Origin: Mnemiopsis leidyi
Taxonomy: Eukaryota > Ctenophora > Tentaculata > Lobata > Bolinopsidae
Reading direction: 5' to 3'
Length of the DNA stretch: 30,368 nt
Assembly (NCBI GenBank): GCA_000226015.1
Contig: JH157251.1
Coordinates: 7,146 to 37,513, forward strand
In this document: one piece after another, positions 9,501 through 17,943 of the stretch
Numbering within the stretch: the first letter of the stretch is position 1
Layout of the letters: each line of letters begins with the position of its first letter
The notes under the pieces: generated by a model
Database searches by the model: none
Told to the model about the DNA's origin: nothing
The model's input: the letters and a program-made list of their open reading frames with translations, nothing else
Program-made: the position numbers and the translations under genes

Positions 9501-12350
9501 GTGACTCGATACGATAAAAAGAAAAACCACTAGACCATATACCATTCAGTCTGGAACTGATAAAGAGCAGATTACAATCTCCATGACAACGCCCTGGGAG
9601 TCCGACAACGATCTAGCTGAGCAGGAAAACCTCTTCCCGGAATACCTGGAAATGGGTCAGGAGATAATAATTGTTCAAAATTAGTTAATAGTTGATTAAA
9701 TACGTCCATATTGATCATCAAGTCAGCAATAGACGTCAGAATTCTTGGGGAGGAGTCGCAAATTTTTGCTATCATGTGACAAGGATTGTTAGATGAGGAA
9801 CTAGATACGACCAATCAATTTCGATCTTTTTTTATCAAACACGTATTTTACCTCGGTTTATCCCACAACCATGTGGTGACAATGTAACCAGCCAATTACA
9901 GGAGCCTAAGGATCTTAAGGCCAGCGACGGTTAAGGTAGTTTTTACCATACTTTATTCGTCTGAGGCTTCTCCACTACAAGCGTAGCTACTCATTTAACC
10001 CCTAATCACGGTTTCCCGTTCATTTTTGGTGATTCCCAACGGACTCCTTAGCAAAGCGTCAAAGACGCTCGCTCCAATTCCCCATGGCTGGGCAGTACAG
10101 AGATTTGAACCCGGGATCTCCCGAATGGAAGTTCGATGCTCTAAGCTCTGCGCCACTCAGCCACCAAAACGATGTCAAAATATATCCGTGTCTTTCCCAA
10201 GAATTCTGACGTCCACTGCAGATTGGCTATTTGATAATAAACTCTTTGAACGATTTGTGTTAAATATGACAACATATGGGACTTCTAAACAACATTTCAA
10301 TCATCTTTGAAAGTGATTCTTACTAAAATAACTTCTACTGCAGTGCTACACGATCAAGGTGATATGAGCGTGTAATACAAATATTTTCAGTGATCCAGTA
10401 CGGTTTCGCCACGATGTTTGTCGTTGCCTTCCCTATCGCTCCTCTCTTTGCACTGTTAAACAACGTGGTGGAAATTAGACTGGATGCTAAGAAGTACACT
10501 GAGTTGTTTAAGAGACCGATACCGATCAACTGTATGAGTATAGGTAGGTAAAGGGAATAGAAGTAATGATAGCAGAATACCCTCTTGTATCACGTTAAAC
10601 AATTTATAGCAAAATTATAGCAAAATTATTGCAAAATTATAGCAAAATTATTGCATTATTCACGTTGAGTTAAATTATTTAAAGCATTTAATTCTCTTGG
10701 CAGAAAATATTGTTTCGGGAAAAAGTGTTTAATTTGTTTTATTGACATGTTTCAATTACTCTACCTTTCCCAGGCATTTGGTATGGTATCCTGGACTACA
10801 TGGCTTCAATAGCAATTATAACTAATGTAAGTAAAGTTTTTTCTATCTCATTTTATACGAGCAAACTTTGTAACCTGGTAGTTTTTAGCTGGTGTAGCCT
10901 AGTAACCCGATTACGGTGTAACCTGGTAACCCTGTTGATATGATGTAACCTGGTAATATGATGTAACCTGGTAACCGGGTAATATGATGTAACCTGGTGA
11001 TACGACGTAACCTGGTGATATGACGTAACCTGGTGATATGACGTAACCTGGTGATATGACGTAACCTGGTGATATGACGTAACCTGGTGATATGACGTAA
11101 CCTGGTGATATGACGTAACCTGGTAATATGATGTAACCTGGTAACCTACTGATATGACGTAACCTGGTAACATGATATCATATCCCTCCCTCAAGGCGTT
11201 CGTGATAGCGTTTACATCAGACTTCATCTCGCAAATCCTATGGAAGTATAACCATGACAACAGCTTGTCTACGTATGTAGAGGGGCATTTGTCCACCTTC
11301 TCTGGGGAGATCCTCAACTCTGAGGGGCAGCTTGTTAACGATACTTGCAAGTAAGTTTGTACGTTAGTCTCTTTGTAAGTTAGTCTGTACGTTAGTCAAT
11401 AACTTGATTTTTAAGTAATCAATGTTTGCAAGTTCGTTGATGATATGTTTGCAAGTAAGTTTCGAGTTTCCCAGTACCCTTTTTTCTAAATCTGTTAGTT
11501 TGTTCTATACTTGCTGTATAAATCGAGTTGTACTTTTAATTTAACCCACAACTTCACAGGTACTGGGATTACAGGCTAGAGCACGGTGAGGCTTCACTCT
11601 GGTGGTGGAAGCTCAAAGCCGTCCAGTTCATTTTCGTCGTTGTGTTTGAGGTAGAGCTATACTTCATTGCTTAATGTGGTCGCTCCATGTGATACTGTTT
11701 TTCAGTTTACATTATAATTTGAAGGGCCACAGGTGTCGACTTTAAGATTAAGTTGCGCACTATTGTGTATTGTACAGTGCAATTTATGTAGTTGTACTAC
11801 GTTCAATATACAATGTAAAAAGGGTTACCTTCATCTGAATATGTTGTTATTTCAGCACTTTGTATTCACGATAGTGCGGCTGATAGACCTCCTCATACCT
11901 GACATACCAGAGAAACTTGAAGCTCTGATACATCTTGAGGACAGCTTTGCTAGGGAAATGATGAAGGAAGTTATCGAGGTAAGAAACCGTGACGACTGTT
12001 AACACTAACCTAACCGTTATACTTTAGTTTAGATTTAGTTCTTTCATCTCTGCCGAGTTCGTATTACACTACTTAAAGAGTACCAATTATAATTATATAA
12101 TTAATGATTTCAATGCGGGTGTTGTTGATTTTTGCTGGGCGAAATAAGCATCAGCCTTGTTTCTGTGATAACTATCATTATATTCCTATGACTCTAGATA
12201 ATACAACGATGATTTGTTTATTGATGCTCCACGATCAAACTCACTTAAATATGTTTTATGATTTGTTTATTTCAGGTTGACCTTGAAAAGCTGGAAGACA
12301 TTCGAAACCGAGTGAAGGTCAAAAAGAGACAAAGACAGAAATATGAATAG
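571..12350 (+). CDS. ANO (TMEM16): Anoctamin (TMEM16) family calcium-activated channel/scramblase, 5' end missing
   Basis: Anoctamins are ten-helix plasma- or endomembrane proteins acting as Ca2+-activated chloride channels or lipid scramblases. The spliced frame opens with the cytoplasmic dimerisation domain (FILSYRE, FEENLERKGM, VKIHA, WFPLHD), then NDRQV, WFKYQPLN and YFAWLGFY leading into TM1. Next come the variable cysteine loop, FFLEFWKRY and the remaining helices. All six family Ca2+ ligands are present: N and E of NNFQE (residues ~574 and 578), both E of EYLE (~621, 624), and E and D of EIRLD (~653, 657). The protein ends with a short basic tail and TAG. The visible part is ~840 residues, close to a full-length anoctamin, so only a short N-terminus is missing. 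I cannot tell ANO1/2-like from other subfamilies, so channel versus scramblase activity is open. Confidence 0.95.
1981..2198 (+). repeat. 74-bp tandem repeat, about 3 copies, duplicating a splice acceptor
   Basis: Three near-identical 74-bp units start at 1981, 2055 and 2129. Each holds the acceptor CTATCCCCAG and the first ~34 nt of the anoctamin exon encoding FINYDEPGFFT. Only the third acceptor (exon start 2166) continues in frame. Using the first (2018) leads to TGA near 2178. Using the second (2092) leads to TAG near 2235. Confidence 0.95.
2493..2750 (+). repeat. 19-bp minisatellite in anoctamin intron
   Basis: About 13 head-to-tail copies of TAACACAACCTAAGAGACC, with a few substitutions, fill the 3' half of the intron before the exon at 2781. 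Confidence 0.95.
3391..3575 (+). repeat. 17-bp minisatellite in anoctamin intron
   Basis: About 11 degenerate copies of TCACGCGTTATCACTCG begin shortly after the donor at 3365. Some units contain ACGCGT and others CACGTG, differing by one base. Confidence 0.88.
4160..4205 (+). pseudogene. Possible decayed or cryptic fifth loop cassette
   Basis: A 46-nt stretch (1 + 15 codons) lies between CTATCCTAG and GTAAGA and has the same entry and exit phases as cassettes A-D. It ends with VCPSKK, which resembles the start of the CP.C core, but it lacks the remaining cysteines. It could be a broken cassette or chance. It is not needed for a complete protein. Confidence 0.25.
4254..4356 (+). CDS. Anoctamin alternative loop exon, cassette A
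   Basis: Exon of 103 nt (1 + 34 codons) with acceptor GGTCCCAG and donor GTGAGT. It joins in frame after 3906 and before 7452. It encodes the extracellular loop after TM1, with five cysteines spaced C-x10-C-x2-C-x2-C-x8-C around the core CALCDKC. The C-x2-C-x2-C core is one residue shorter than the usual anoctamin form CPLCDKTC (C-x2-C-x3-C). Its cysteine pattern, entry phase and exit phase match cassettes B-D, so I read it as one of four mutually exclusive exons. Mutual exclusivity is inferred from the reading frame, not from transcripts. Confidence 0.82.
4735..4910 (+). repeat. Degenerate TTAGTTAC-type repeat in intron before cassette B
   Basis: Irregular copies of (A/C)TTAGTTAC, drifting to CCTAGTAAC, with variable spacing. 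This is low-complexity intronic sequence between cassettes A and B. Confidence 0.8.
4938..5037 (+). CDS. Anoctamin alternative loop exon, cassette B
   Basis: Exon of 100 nt (1 + 33 codons) with acceptor TTTTCCTAG and donor GTGAGT. Cysteine spacing is C-x9-C-x2-C-x2-C-x8-C with core CSACDRC, closest to cassette A in spacing and in donor sequence. Entered in phase 0, as it would be after cassette A, it hits TGA in its fifth codon. It is therefore readable only when joined directly to the TM1 exon ending at 3906. Confidence 0.82.
5325..5389 (+). repeat. 13-bp tandem repeat, 5 exact copies
   Basis: Five perfect copies of TACATTTTAGTTG lie in the intron between cassettes B and C, directly before the inverted-repeat element at 5396. 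Their identity suggests recent expansion. Confidence 0.97.
5396..5553. mobile_element. MITE-like element with ~50-bp terminal inverted repeats (copy 1)
   Basis: The left end (AATGG..GTTCTCGGGAAGGAGTCG, on to GTGTGACAG) is matched by the reverse complement of the right end (AATGGACGTTAGAATTCTTG.., GGAGTCGG, on to ATGTGACAG). The interior is short, non-coding and contains CGAAATTGATTGGTC. Related ends and the same interior motif, reversed, recur at 9728-10217, so this is a dispersed family. No transposase is visible, so it is non-autonomous. Confidence 0.8.
6045..6156 (+). CDS. Anoctamin alternative loop exon, cassette C
   Basis: Exon of 112 nt (1 + 37 codons) with acceptor AACCCTCAG and donor GTGAGG. 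Cysteine spacing is C-x11-C-x2-C-x3-C-x8-C with core CASCDDGC. The C-x2-C-x3-C core is the canonical anoctamin spacing. It shares CDD(G/D)C-x-V-x-P-L-x-SFC with cassette D, so C and D look like the most recent duplication. It carries a possible N-glycosylation sequon (NNT). An upstream AG near 6022 would give the wrong phase, which is why I chose the AG at 6043-6044. Confidence 0.82.
6443..6746 (+). repeat. 24-bp minisatellite adjoining cassette D
   Basis: About 12 copies of AACTTTACACCTGAACTTCATGAC, a few with deletions. Because 24 is a multiple of three, the stretch is open on both strands and is in the same frame as cassette D. The last unit mutates CTTCATG to CTTCAGA, which forms the cassette D acceptor. 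Confidence 0.95.
6748..6853 (+). CDS. Anoctamin alternative loop exon, cassette D
   Basis: Exon of 106 nt (1 + 35 codons) with acceptor CTGAACTTCAG and donor GTGAGG. Cysteine spacing is C-x10-C-x2-C-x3-C-x8-C with core CPVCDDDC, the closest of the four to the canonical vertebrate motif CPLCDKTC. It contains an NET sequon. Its acceptor is the altered last unit of the 24-bp minisatellite just upstream, where CTTCATG has become CTTCAGA. Entered in phase 0 it reaches TAA in its eleventh codon. Confidence 0.85.
6854..7451 (+). other. Intron after cassette D
   Basis: AT-rich intron from donor GTGAGG to acceptor TAATTTCAG. I found no further cysteine cassette, repeat or RNA gene in it. A CACGTG palindrome lies at 6892-6897. 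Confidence 0.6.
9728..10217. mobile_element. MITE-like element (copy 2), interrupted
   Basis: The left end GACGTCAGAATTCTTGGGGAGGAGTCG and the right end CCCAAGAATTCTGACGTC are inverted copies of each other and match the ends of the element at 5396-5553. The internal motif GACCAATCAATTTCG is the reverse complement of the one in copy 1. A tRNA-like SINE interrupts it and the right inner part is eroded. It lies in the intron between exons 9571-9655 and 10391-10543. Confidence 0.7.
9920..10166 (-). mobile_element. tRNA-derived SINE inside the MITE copy
   Basis: On the minus strand from 10166 the sequence starts GGTGGCTGAGTGGCGCAGAG, a good RNA polymerase III A box (TGGCGCAGAG). About 40 bp further is GGGTTCAAATCTC, a good B box. 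A tRNA-unrelated body of about 170 bp follows. The spacing and boxes are those of a tRNA-derived SINE head. It is not called as a functional tRNA because acceptor-stem pairing and a CCA-side partner are lacking. The left boundary is approximate. Confidence 0.7.
10872..11175 (+). repeat. 18-bp minisatellite adjoining an anoctamin acceptor
   Basis: About 15 copies of GTAACCTGGTGATATGAC; early units are diverged and units around 10999-11120 almost perfect. It ends about 20 bp before the acceptor TCCCTCAAG at 11195. Its reading as a YHQVTS repeat protein on the minus strand is a by-product of the 18-bp period. Confidence 0.95.
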
Positions 12351-13452
12351 AAACTGTTCCTCCTTCCTAATGACTACTTCTCACAATTTTGATATCAATG
12401 TATTCCAGATCTTTAACCGAGCTATGAGAAGCCCTCTGACTTTCTATTTTCTCTTTATTGGTTTTAGGATTTGGGTTAGACATCGGGATTCAACGATTTT
12501 GCGTTTGGAGAGCTTATTTTACTCATTAATTTCTTCTGTTGATCTTTCAAGCGTAGGCATGGTTTTCAATGAACTTTTAATAAGAAAACTGTGATATCAT
12601 TTGTTAGACAGATTATTTAGCGTAAGATTAATTATTGAGACATAAACTAATTAGTGCAGCGGCATTTTTCTGTTTTTCTTTTGACCAAAGCTTTTAAAGT
12701 GTTCCTACTCGTTATACCTGAATCACATATTCCTAACAAAAGTAATTTTTTTCTTCAGTAGAAGTTCAATTTTCGTGATTTAGATTAAACTGTAGCACTG
12801 TAACATTTTCGTTGTAGCTATAAACATTTATTGTTAACGGCCATGACTAGGAGTATCATAGGCACGGTGCAGCGCACTGATTTGTTAAGAAATTAACTCT
12901 TACAACGAATATTTGCCCTTTTCAACTTCGAGGAGTAGGTTTCCTGGTTTCCTGGTCAGCAAGTTTGAATTTAGGACTTTGAATTGGCTGTGAAAATTGT
13001 TTTACGATTTTGTAGTTTTCAGTTTTAGCATGTACATGAGCTTATGTAAATTTCAATTTGTTTTTATCTCAAAGCCACCAATAGCGCTTATTATTGATTC
13101 CATTAAACTTTATTTAAGCCGTATTACCATACCTTTTCAGACACAACTGTAAGACTTAGTATTATGGGTTGATTTTCACGGACATCAGTTTAACTGACAA
13201 AGTTCTTTATGCCATAACTATAAGACCGTGATCCTTAGCCCGCAAGATAAAGGTGAACAACTAAAAATTTTATTTCTAAGAGTGTAAAGTGATATGAAAT
13301 TTCAAACTACGATAAAAGAACAGAAATCAAATCAAAGTTCAATTTCCAAAACAGGATAGATAGGGATGTTTGAATTGGTAAATATGTTTGCAGTCCAGTT
13401 ACTGACAATACAAAAATCTAATCAATCAAACAAACCGAAAGAAATTGCAACT
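12351..13452. other. Shared 3' region of convergent anoctamin and PPT2-like genes
   Basis: AT-rich sequence between the anoctamin TAG and the PPT2-like stop. Candidate cleavage signals are ATTAAA at 13102-13107 on the plus strand and AATAAA on the minus strand (TTTATT at 13269-13274), about 180 nt past the PPT2-like stop. If both are used, the two 3' UTRs stop short of each other by about 160 bp. I see no other gene. Confidence 0.5.
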
Positions 13453-14355
13453 CTACTCCCCAACAAGGTCTCTAACTGCAGATACCACACACCTGTCCAT
13501 CACTGTCTGATCGTCTCTAAACTCCACGTGTTTAGGACCCTCCACCGTGCACACCACGACCCCTCCCCTCTCGTCCAGACTCCGCAGTCCAAACAGGTCC
13601 TCCTGATAAAACCTCGTCTCCTCCATGGGGATGACCACGTTGTCCCTGTTTCCTCTCTCGTTGTAATAACCAAACTGGGCAGACTCTCTTGGTCTCAGAG
13701 CGTCTTCGTCAGGACCCCCCACCAGGACCAACTTTCGGAGTCTCAGAAAGTTGGTCTTCTGCCTTGCTTTCTCCTCGTCCGTACCCTTCTCGTTATTCAG
13801 ACGGGGGAAAAACTCGGCGTGCTCCAGATATCTCTCATAGTGGTAAGGATCAAGGTAGTAGTTGAGAGGAGCTAGGTTTTGTCCCAAAGGGGAGTAGACA
13901 AACAGGTAGAACGTCGGGGTGCGGGAGAAGTTATCTATATACGGTACCATCTTCTTGAGGAGAGGTGGAGGTCCTGCTATGCCGTGTTGAGGGGAGGCGA
14001 TTGAGATGAAGGTGTCGACGTTGTGATCGTCCCACGACTCGATCATGCCCCTCCAGATGACACCACCCTGAGAGTACCCCACTGCTATCACCTTGTCGTA
14101 TTGAGCTGCTATCACCTTCACTTTCTCCAGGATCTCCGGCACTTGTTTAGCGAGAGGGGTGAGACTTGAGAGTTTGTTGAACGCGTCCACCAAATGTACC
14201 GGTATGTTTGTAGCCTCCTCGATGTACTGTTTGAAGTGTAGATGGTCAGGAACGTCATAACTCTCGTCCAGGCCATGCATGTGGATTATCCCTACCTTTA
14301 GACATGTCGAAATTCCAAAGAGAGCTCCTAGGAGCAGAGAAGCTCTAAAGATCAT
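13453..14355 (-). CDS. PPT2: Lysosomal thioesterase, PPT2-like (palmitoyl-protein thioesterase 2 family)
   Basis: A 300-residue alpha/beta-hydrolase. PPT2 is a soluble lysosomal enzyme hydrolysing acyl-CoA and acyl thioesters. A hydrophobic signal peptide covers about residues 1-18. The nucleophile elbow is GYSQGG (Ser95); the acid is in GGPD (Asp216); the catalytic His is likely His276 in GPKH. The stretches DDHNVDTFISIASPQ and LVLVGGPDED resemble PPT2 more than PPT1. N142-F-S is a possible glycosylation site. Length matches the family (~300). The whole gene is one exon although neighbours have 3 to more than 20 introns, which suggests intron loss or an old retrocopy. The frame is intact with all catalytic residues, so it is probably functional. 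The ATG at 14353-14355 is chosen because the signal peptide follows it directly. Confidence 0.93.
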   Translation of the reverse strand: MIFRASLLLGALFGISTCLKVGIIHMHGLDESYDVPDHLHFKQYIEEATNIPVHLVDAFNKLSSLTPLAKQVPEILEKVKVIAAQYDKVIAVGYSQGGVIWRGMIESWDDHNVDTFISIASPQHGIAGPPPLLKKMVPYIDNFSRTPTFYLFVYSPLGQNLAPLNYYLDPYHYERYLEHAEFFPRLNNEKGTDEEKARQKTNFLRLRKLVLVGGPDEDALRPRESAQFGYYNERGNRDNVVIPMEETRFYQEDLFGLRSLDERGGVVVCTVEGPKHVEFRDDQTVMDRCVVSAVRDLVGE

Positions 14356-14390
14356 TTTCGTAAACTTTCCCCGGTGACAGAGAACGACCG

Positions 14391-14400
14391 GTATTTAAAG
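14391..14400 (-). promoter_or_regulatory. TATA-like box for the PPT2-like gene
   Basis: The minus-strand sequence CTTTAAATAC lies 36-45 nt before the ATG. If it is a TATA element the 5' UTR would be very short, so a more upstream promoter is also possible. Confidence 0.3.
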
Positions 14401-16575
14401 AATCAGCGTCAGATGGCCGCGTATTGTGCAAAATTTGCTACTGTCATCGTCTCACTCTCGCTCTTTTGTAAGGTCATTGTTTTATGTGCCTAATGTGCGA
14501 ACTGCGAGCTATAGAGCTAGGGCTCTTTTCGTGTTTGCGGTGACACTTCTTCGGTTAAAGATTTAACGGGCGATGCTCGAGGAGCAGGTGTGACGCGCGC
14601 GAAGCGATGACGGTAGGTTGTAAGCCTACAAGTTAAAGATGTGAAATTTAGCAGTGCAATCCAACAAGAAAATAGACGAGTTTAACTTGAAGAAGTAATT
14701 TACACATTTCATGACATTGCAGCAGCTGAATTCGAATTGACAATAGAACTTAAGAACTAGAAATAGACAATAATTTCATAAACTATATTTTGTCACGTCA
14801 GTACGTGTTTTTGCTCTGGTTAAGGGGTGGTAAGGCAATTCACAGTCTAATCAGCGATCAAAACTAAATAATTACACAAAAGAAGAAGAGAAACTGTAAG
14901 TGAAAGACTAAAGCAAGGGCTGTAAATCTAAAGGGCTGCAATAAGTTTCCGGACAACTACTGACCACTTGTTGGACAATTGCGATACTACTTTGTCTTTA
15001 TTACTACATATTTAGTCCTAGTCCTAGTTTCTCTTTATCTGTATTTTCGACGAGATTATATCCGTCTACCGTTCTAACGGAACGTTCAGCTTTAGCTTAG
15101 CTGCGTGAGTCGGGAATCACCGCGACAAGTACAACTGTCTTTCAAATGTGGCTATAAACGAAGCGAATGAAATGTCTCTGAGAATAAAATGTCGGGAGGG
15201 TGCGCGCTACCGTACATCTATATTTATAAGTATAAATGAACTTTGGCTTGAGCTTGACATGGTCCAGAGGTATATTACAGGCTAGCTGGTCTGTCGGTAT
15301 AAATTATTAAAAATAAAAGGATTAAGAAAATTGTACTTTGGCAGCGCATGTTCATGTTTGAAATCTCAACAATTAAAAATTATTCATTTTCGTTTTTGAT
15401 TTTGCCATGTCGCACCTCAGACTCAAAGCTATCTTGACGAGATGCTATTGATATCCGTCTTATAAATTTCCAATAAAACGATCGTTCAGCTTTGAGCTGC
15501 GAGAGTCGAGTGCTACCGCGACAAATGTCATCATCTCGTCAATCCCAAGTTCCGACAACAATGGAAAAGATTTGATATAAAATATCAATTCACTGGCCAC
15601 TCCCTCATCGTAATACTAATCGTATTAAAACTGTTTTGCAGGAAACCAAGTGAACCTGGTAGAGATATCGCCATTGGATTAGGATACTGAGTTACTGTAA
15701 GTAGTTAGTGTTATTTTCTAAAACTAAATGCGTGAAAAATGTGAAATGGGAAGCTCAACAACAGACCTTGGAAGGATAGTGGATACGTTTAATTGGATTT
15801 AACAGCAATACTTATTGATATTCTTAACCAAGTGAAATTCCATTCTTGTACGGCCTCATTTAATTTATAAACTTTTATCGTTTCTTTCTACCATGCGATA
15901 TTTTACTTATAAAATGGCTTCACTTTAGGTTAAAATTTGGCTGTAACCACTGAGATTCAGATTTTATTTGCGTCAGACTACCTCTCTGTCAATACTAAAA
16001 ATAAAAAGAAGCTGCAACAAAAATAAGAAACAAATTAACCTCTAATTTGTTCGGTTGCACTACCAGGTGCACTGTAAGATTTCGATAGTTCAGAATTAAT
16101 TCCATTATGCCATCTTAAAACGGCACTGCTAATGCAATTGCCCTGAAACTGAAAATTACTCAATTTTTCTTGTTTCCGGAAGGACTAAAAGCAGCCCTAA
16201 CCTCATTTACCGCCCAGTTTGAGCGCTAGCTATTTTCATTTGTCGAAGGGAAAACCGGATCCATGGCCTGTTGACAGTTTGACTTGGTTAAAATCACCTG
16301 ATTTTATTGCCGTATTTTAGTTTAAAAGTCTGCAGCGACTAGTGTATTGAACTCACATTTGTCTTTGAGCTGACATATAAGTTTGCATAGCTGTATTTTA
16401 GAAAAAAATGCAACTTATATCCTTTACAAATGTGCACTTGTAGAATAGCTGAACTGCTTCTTTGATAAAATTCAGCGTTGGATTGTATTGCTGCAATGAT
16501 TTGACTGCTCTTAGTAGGATATTCCAAAATGATTTCGCATAAACCTTTGATAATTATCTGAGCTTGTCTTCCAAA
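14401..16575. other. Intergenic region between divergent PPT2-like and four-helix genes
   Basis: No coding exon recognised. It should contain the promoters of the two divergent genes. A possible 5' UTR exon of the four-helix gene ends at a GTAAGT near 15698, preceded by a GCAG near 15640; this is weak. It contains the diverged direct duplication listed separately. Confidence 0.45.
15048..15129 (+). repeat. Diverged direct repeat, copy 1 (copy 2 at 15435-15526)
   Basis: Both copies share, in order, GACGAGAT, ATATCCGTCT, CGTTCAGCTTT, AGCTGCG.GAGTCG and ACCGCGACAA. They lie about 390 bp apart in the same orientation. This could be a duplicated regulatory element or two members of a dispersed repeat family; I cannot tell which. 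Confidence 0.7.
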
Positions 16576-17943
16576 ATGAACCCCAAATTTGCAGCTCCAC
16601 CAAAATTTAAAATGGGTTGCCTCGACGGTCTTGTATCCTGCGGGAAAAAGTTTCTCCCTCCACCAGGGGTTCTCTTCATTACCCATCTGGTAAGTCCTTG
16701 TTTAATCACACACTTTATTTCATGTCTTCATTACCCATTTGGTAAGTCCTTGTTCAATCACACACTTTATTTCATGTCTTCATTACCCATCTGGTAAGTA
16801 CTTGTTCAATCACACACTTTATTTCATGTCTTCATTACTCATTTGGTAAGTCCTTGTTTAATCACACACTTTATTTCATGTATTCATTACCCATCTGGTA
16901 AATCCTTGTTTAATCACACACTTTATTTCATGCCTTCATTACCCATCTGGTAAGTCCTTGTTTAATCACACACTTTATTTCATGTCTTCATTACTCATCT
17001 GGTAAGTCCTTGTTTAATCACACACTTTATTTAATGTCTACATTACTCATTTGGTAAGTCCTTATTTAATCACACACTTCATTTCATGTCTTCATTACTC
17101 ATCTGGTAAGTCCTTGTTTAATCACACACTTTATTTCATGTCTTCATTACCCATTTGGTAATTCCTTGTTTAATCACACACTTTATTTCATGTCCGATGA
17201 TTTATAGATATATACTTAAATTTCAAATTTAACAATTTATTTCAGCTTTACCTGACAGCAAACTGCGTCCTGTTCTTCCTAGAAGACATTCTCTACAAAT
17301 CTCATTTCAACACTTGCAGAACTTGGGTCAACTGGGTCCTCATGTACGTACTTTTACGTACTAAGTCGAATATTTTACATTCAGCTCAGCTCAGAAATTT
17401 GAGTGTTTTCTTAAGGTAGTTTTAATTTCAGCCGGCTGAAATTCCCTTCCCAAACTTTCTTAACAGAGAACCTGATTTGATAAATTTCAGAGGTTTTGCC
17501 ATTTTCCTGACAGTTTTGGTGGCTATTGCTAAGTTCAAGGAAAAGGGTGATATTCTCTCCACCATCATCTCCACCCTGGCTTTCTTCGCTACTATCCTCG
17601 GTCTGCAGGTATCTGAAAGTGAAAGAGACACTTGTTCATGAGAAATATACGGACAAACTTTTGATTTTTCTTTGTTTCTTTATCTAAGCCCAAATGAATT
17701 TATAAGATAATGACTTGAGAACATCTGTTCTAGTTCTACTGCTAAAAATTTAGTCCTTCCTTTCTACAGTCTACTACTTATCTTTAAGTTTAACTGACTT
17801 AATTCCAGTTCTTCCCCTTCTACTGCTACAATTGGGGCAGCACCTTTGTCTACTGGATCATCCGAATCGCTATCTGCATTCCCCTCGCCATCATCTACAC
17901 CATCCTCTGCAAGGCTGATCTCGACCAGATCCTCCCTGCATAG
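16576..17943 (+). CDS. Four-helix integral membrane protein of unknown family, 154 aa
   Basis: Exons 16576-16689, 17246-17343, 17491-17608 and 17809-17943 join in frame (465 nt including TAG). The ATG at 16576 follows an in-frame TAA at 16540. Hydrophobic segments fall at about residues 30-52, 66-86, 92-112 and 122-144, with a short N-terminal tail containing repeated PPKFK/GKK positive charges. The tail contains cysteine 22, two more lie at 45 and 62, and the loop between helices 3 and 4 carries C116. Four helices with short termini recall MARVEL or other tetraspan families, but I see no diagnostic motif and do not assign one. The first intron consists largely of a donor-bearing 52-bp repeat. 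Codon use and clean splice phases argue that it is a real gene. Confidence 0.8.
16672..17193 (+). repeat. 52-bp tandem repeat, 10 copies, duplicating a splice donor
   Basis: Ten units of about 52 bp, each containing the end of exon 1 (CTTCATTACCCATCTG or close) and the donor. Donor starts are at 16690, 16742, 16794 and so on. Eight units keep GGTAAGT; the fifth has GGTAAAT and the tenth GGTAATT. Use of any donor but the first adds a multiple of 52 nt and introduces a stop. Confidence 0.95.

Larger units (their letters stand above)
571..12350 (+). other. Exon-intron map of the anoctamin gene
   Basis: Exons placed by GT-AG sites and phase continuity: 571-722, 891-1010, 1290-1372, 1480-1566, 2166-2287, 2781-2836, 3044-3112, 3256-3364, 3816-3906, one of the four cassettes (listed separately), 7452-7512, 7738-7870, 8077-8164, 8306-8470, 8702-8850, 9048-9246, 9571-9655, 10391-10543, 10774-10826, 11196-11350, 11560-11650, 11856-11978, 12276-12350. 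With cassette D these sum to 2525 nt, which is 2 nt of a split codon plus 841 codons including the stop. All phases agree across every junction. The exon 9571-9655 donor (GTCAGG) is the weakest. Introns are mostly 100-600 bp; the longest (9656-10390) holds transposon remnants. Confidence 0.88.

Noticed and set aside
10100..10166. A functional tRNA gene on the minus strand
   Set aside because: A and B boxes are present, but the acceptor stem does not pair and a long unrelated body follows, fitting a SINE.
10853..11350. A minus-strand YHQVTS-repeat protein
   Set aside because: Created by the 18-bp intronic minisatellite, and it overlaps a plus-strand anoctamin exon.
13366..13875. A 169-aa plus-strand reading frame
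   Set aside because: Antisense shadow of the PPT2-like gene, with no family features.
16672..17193. CRISPR-like array
   Set aside because: The units are contiguous with no unique spacers, and the genome is animal.
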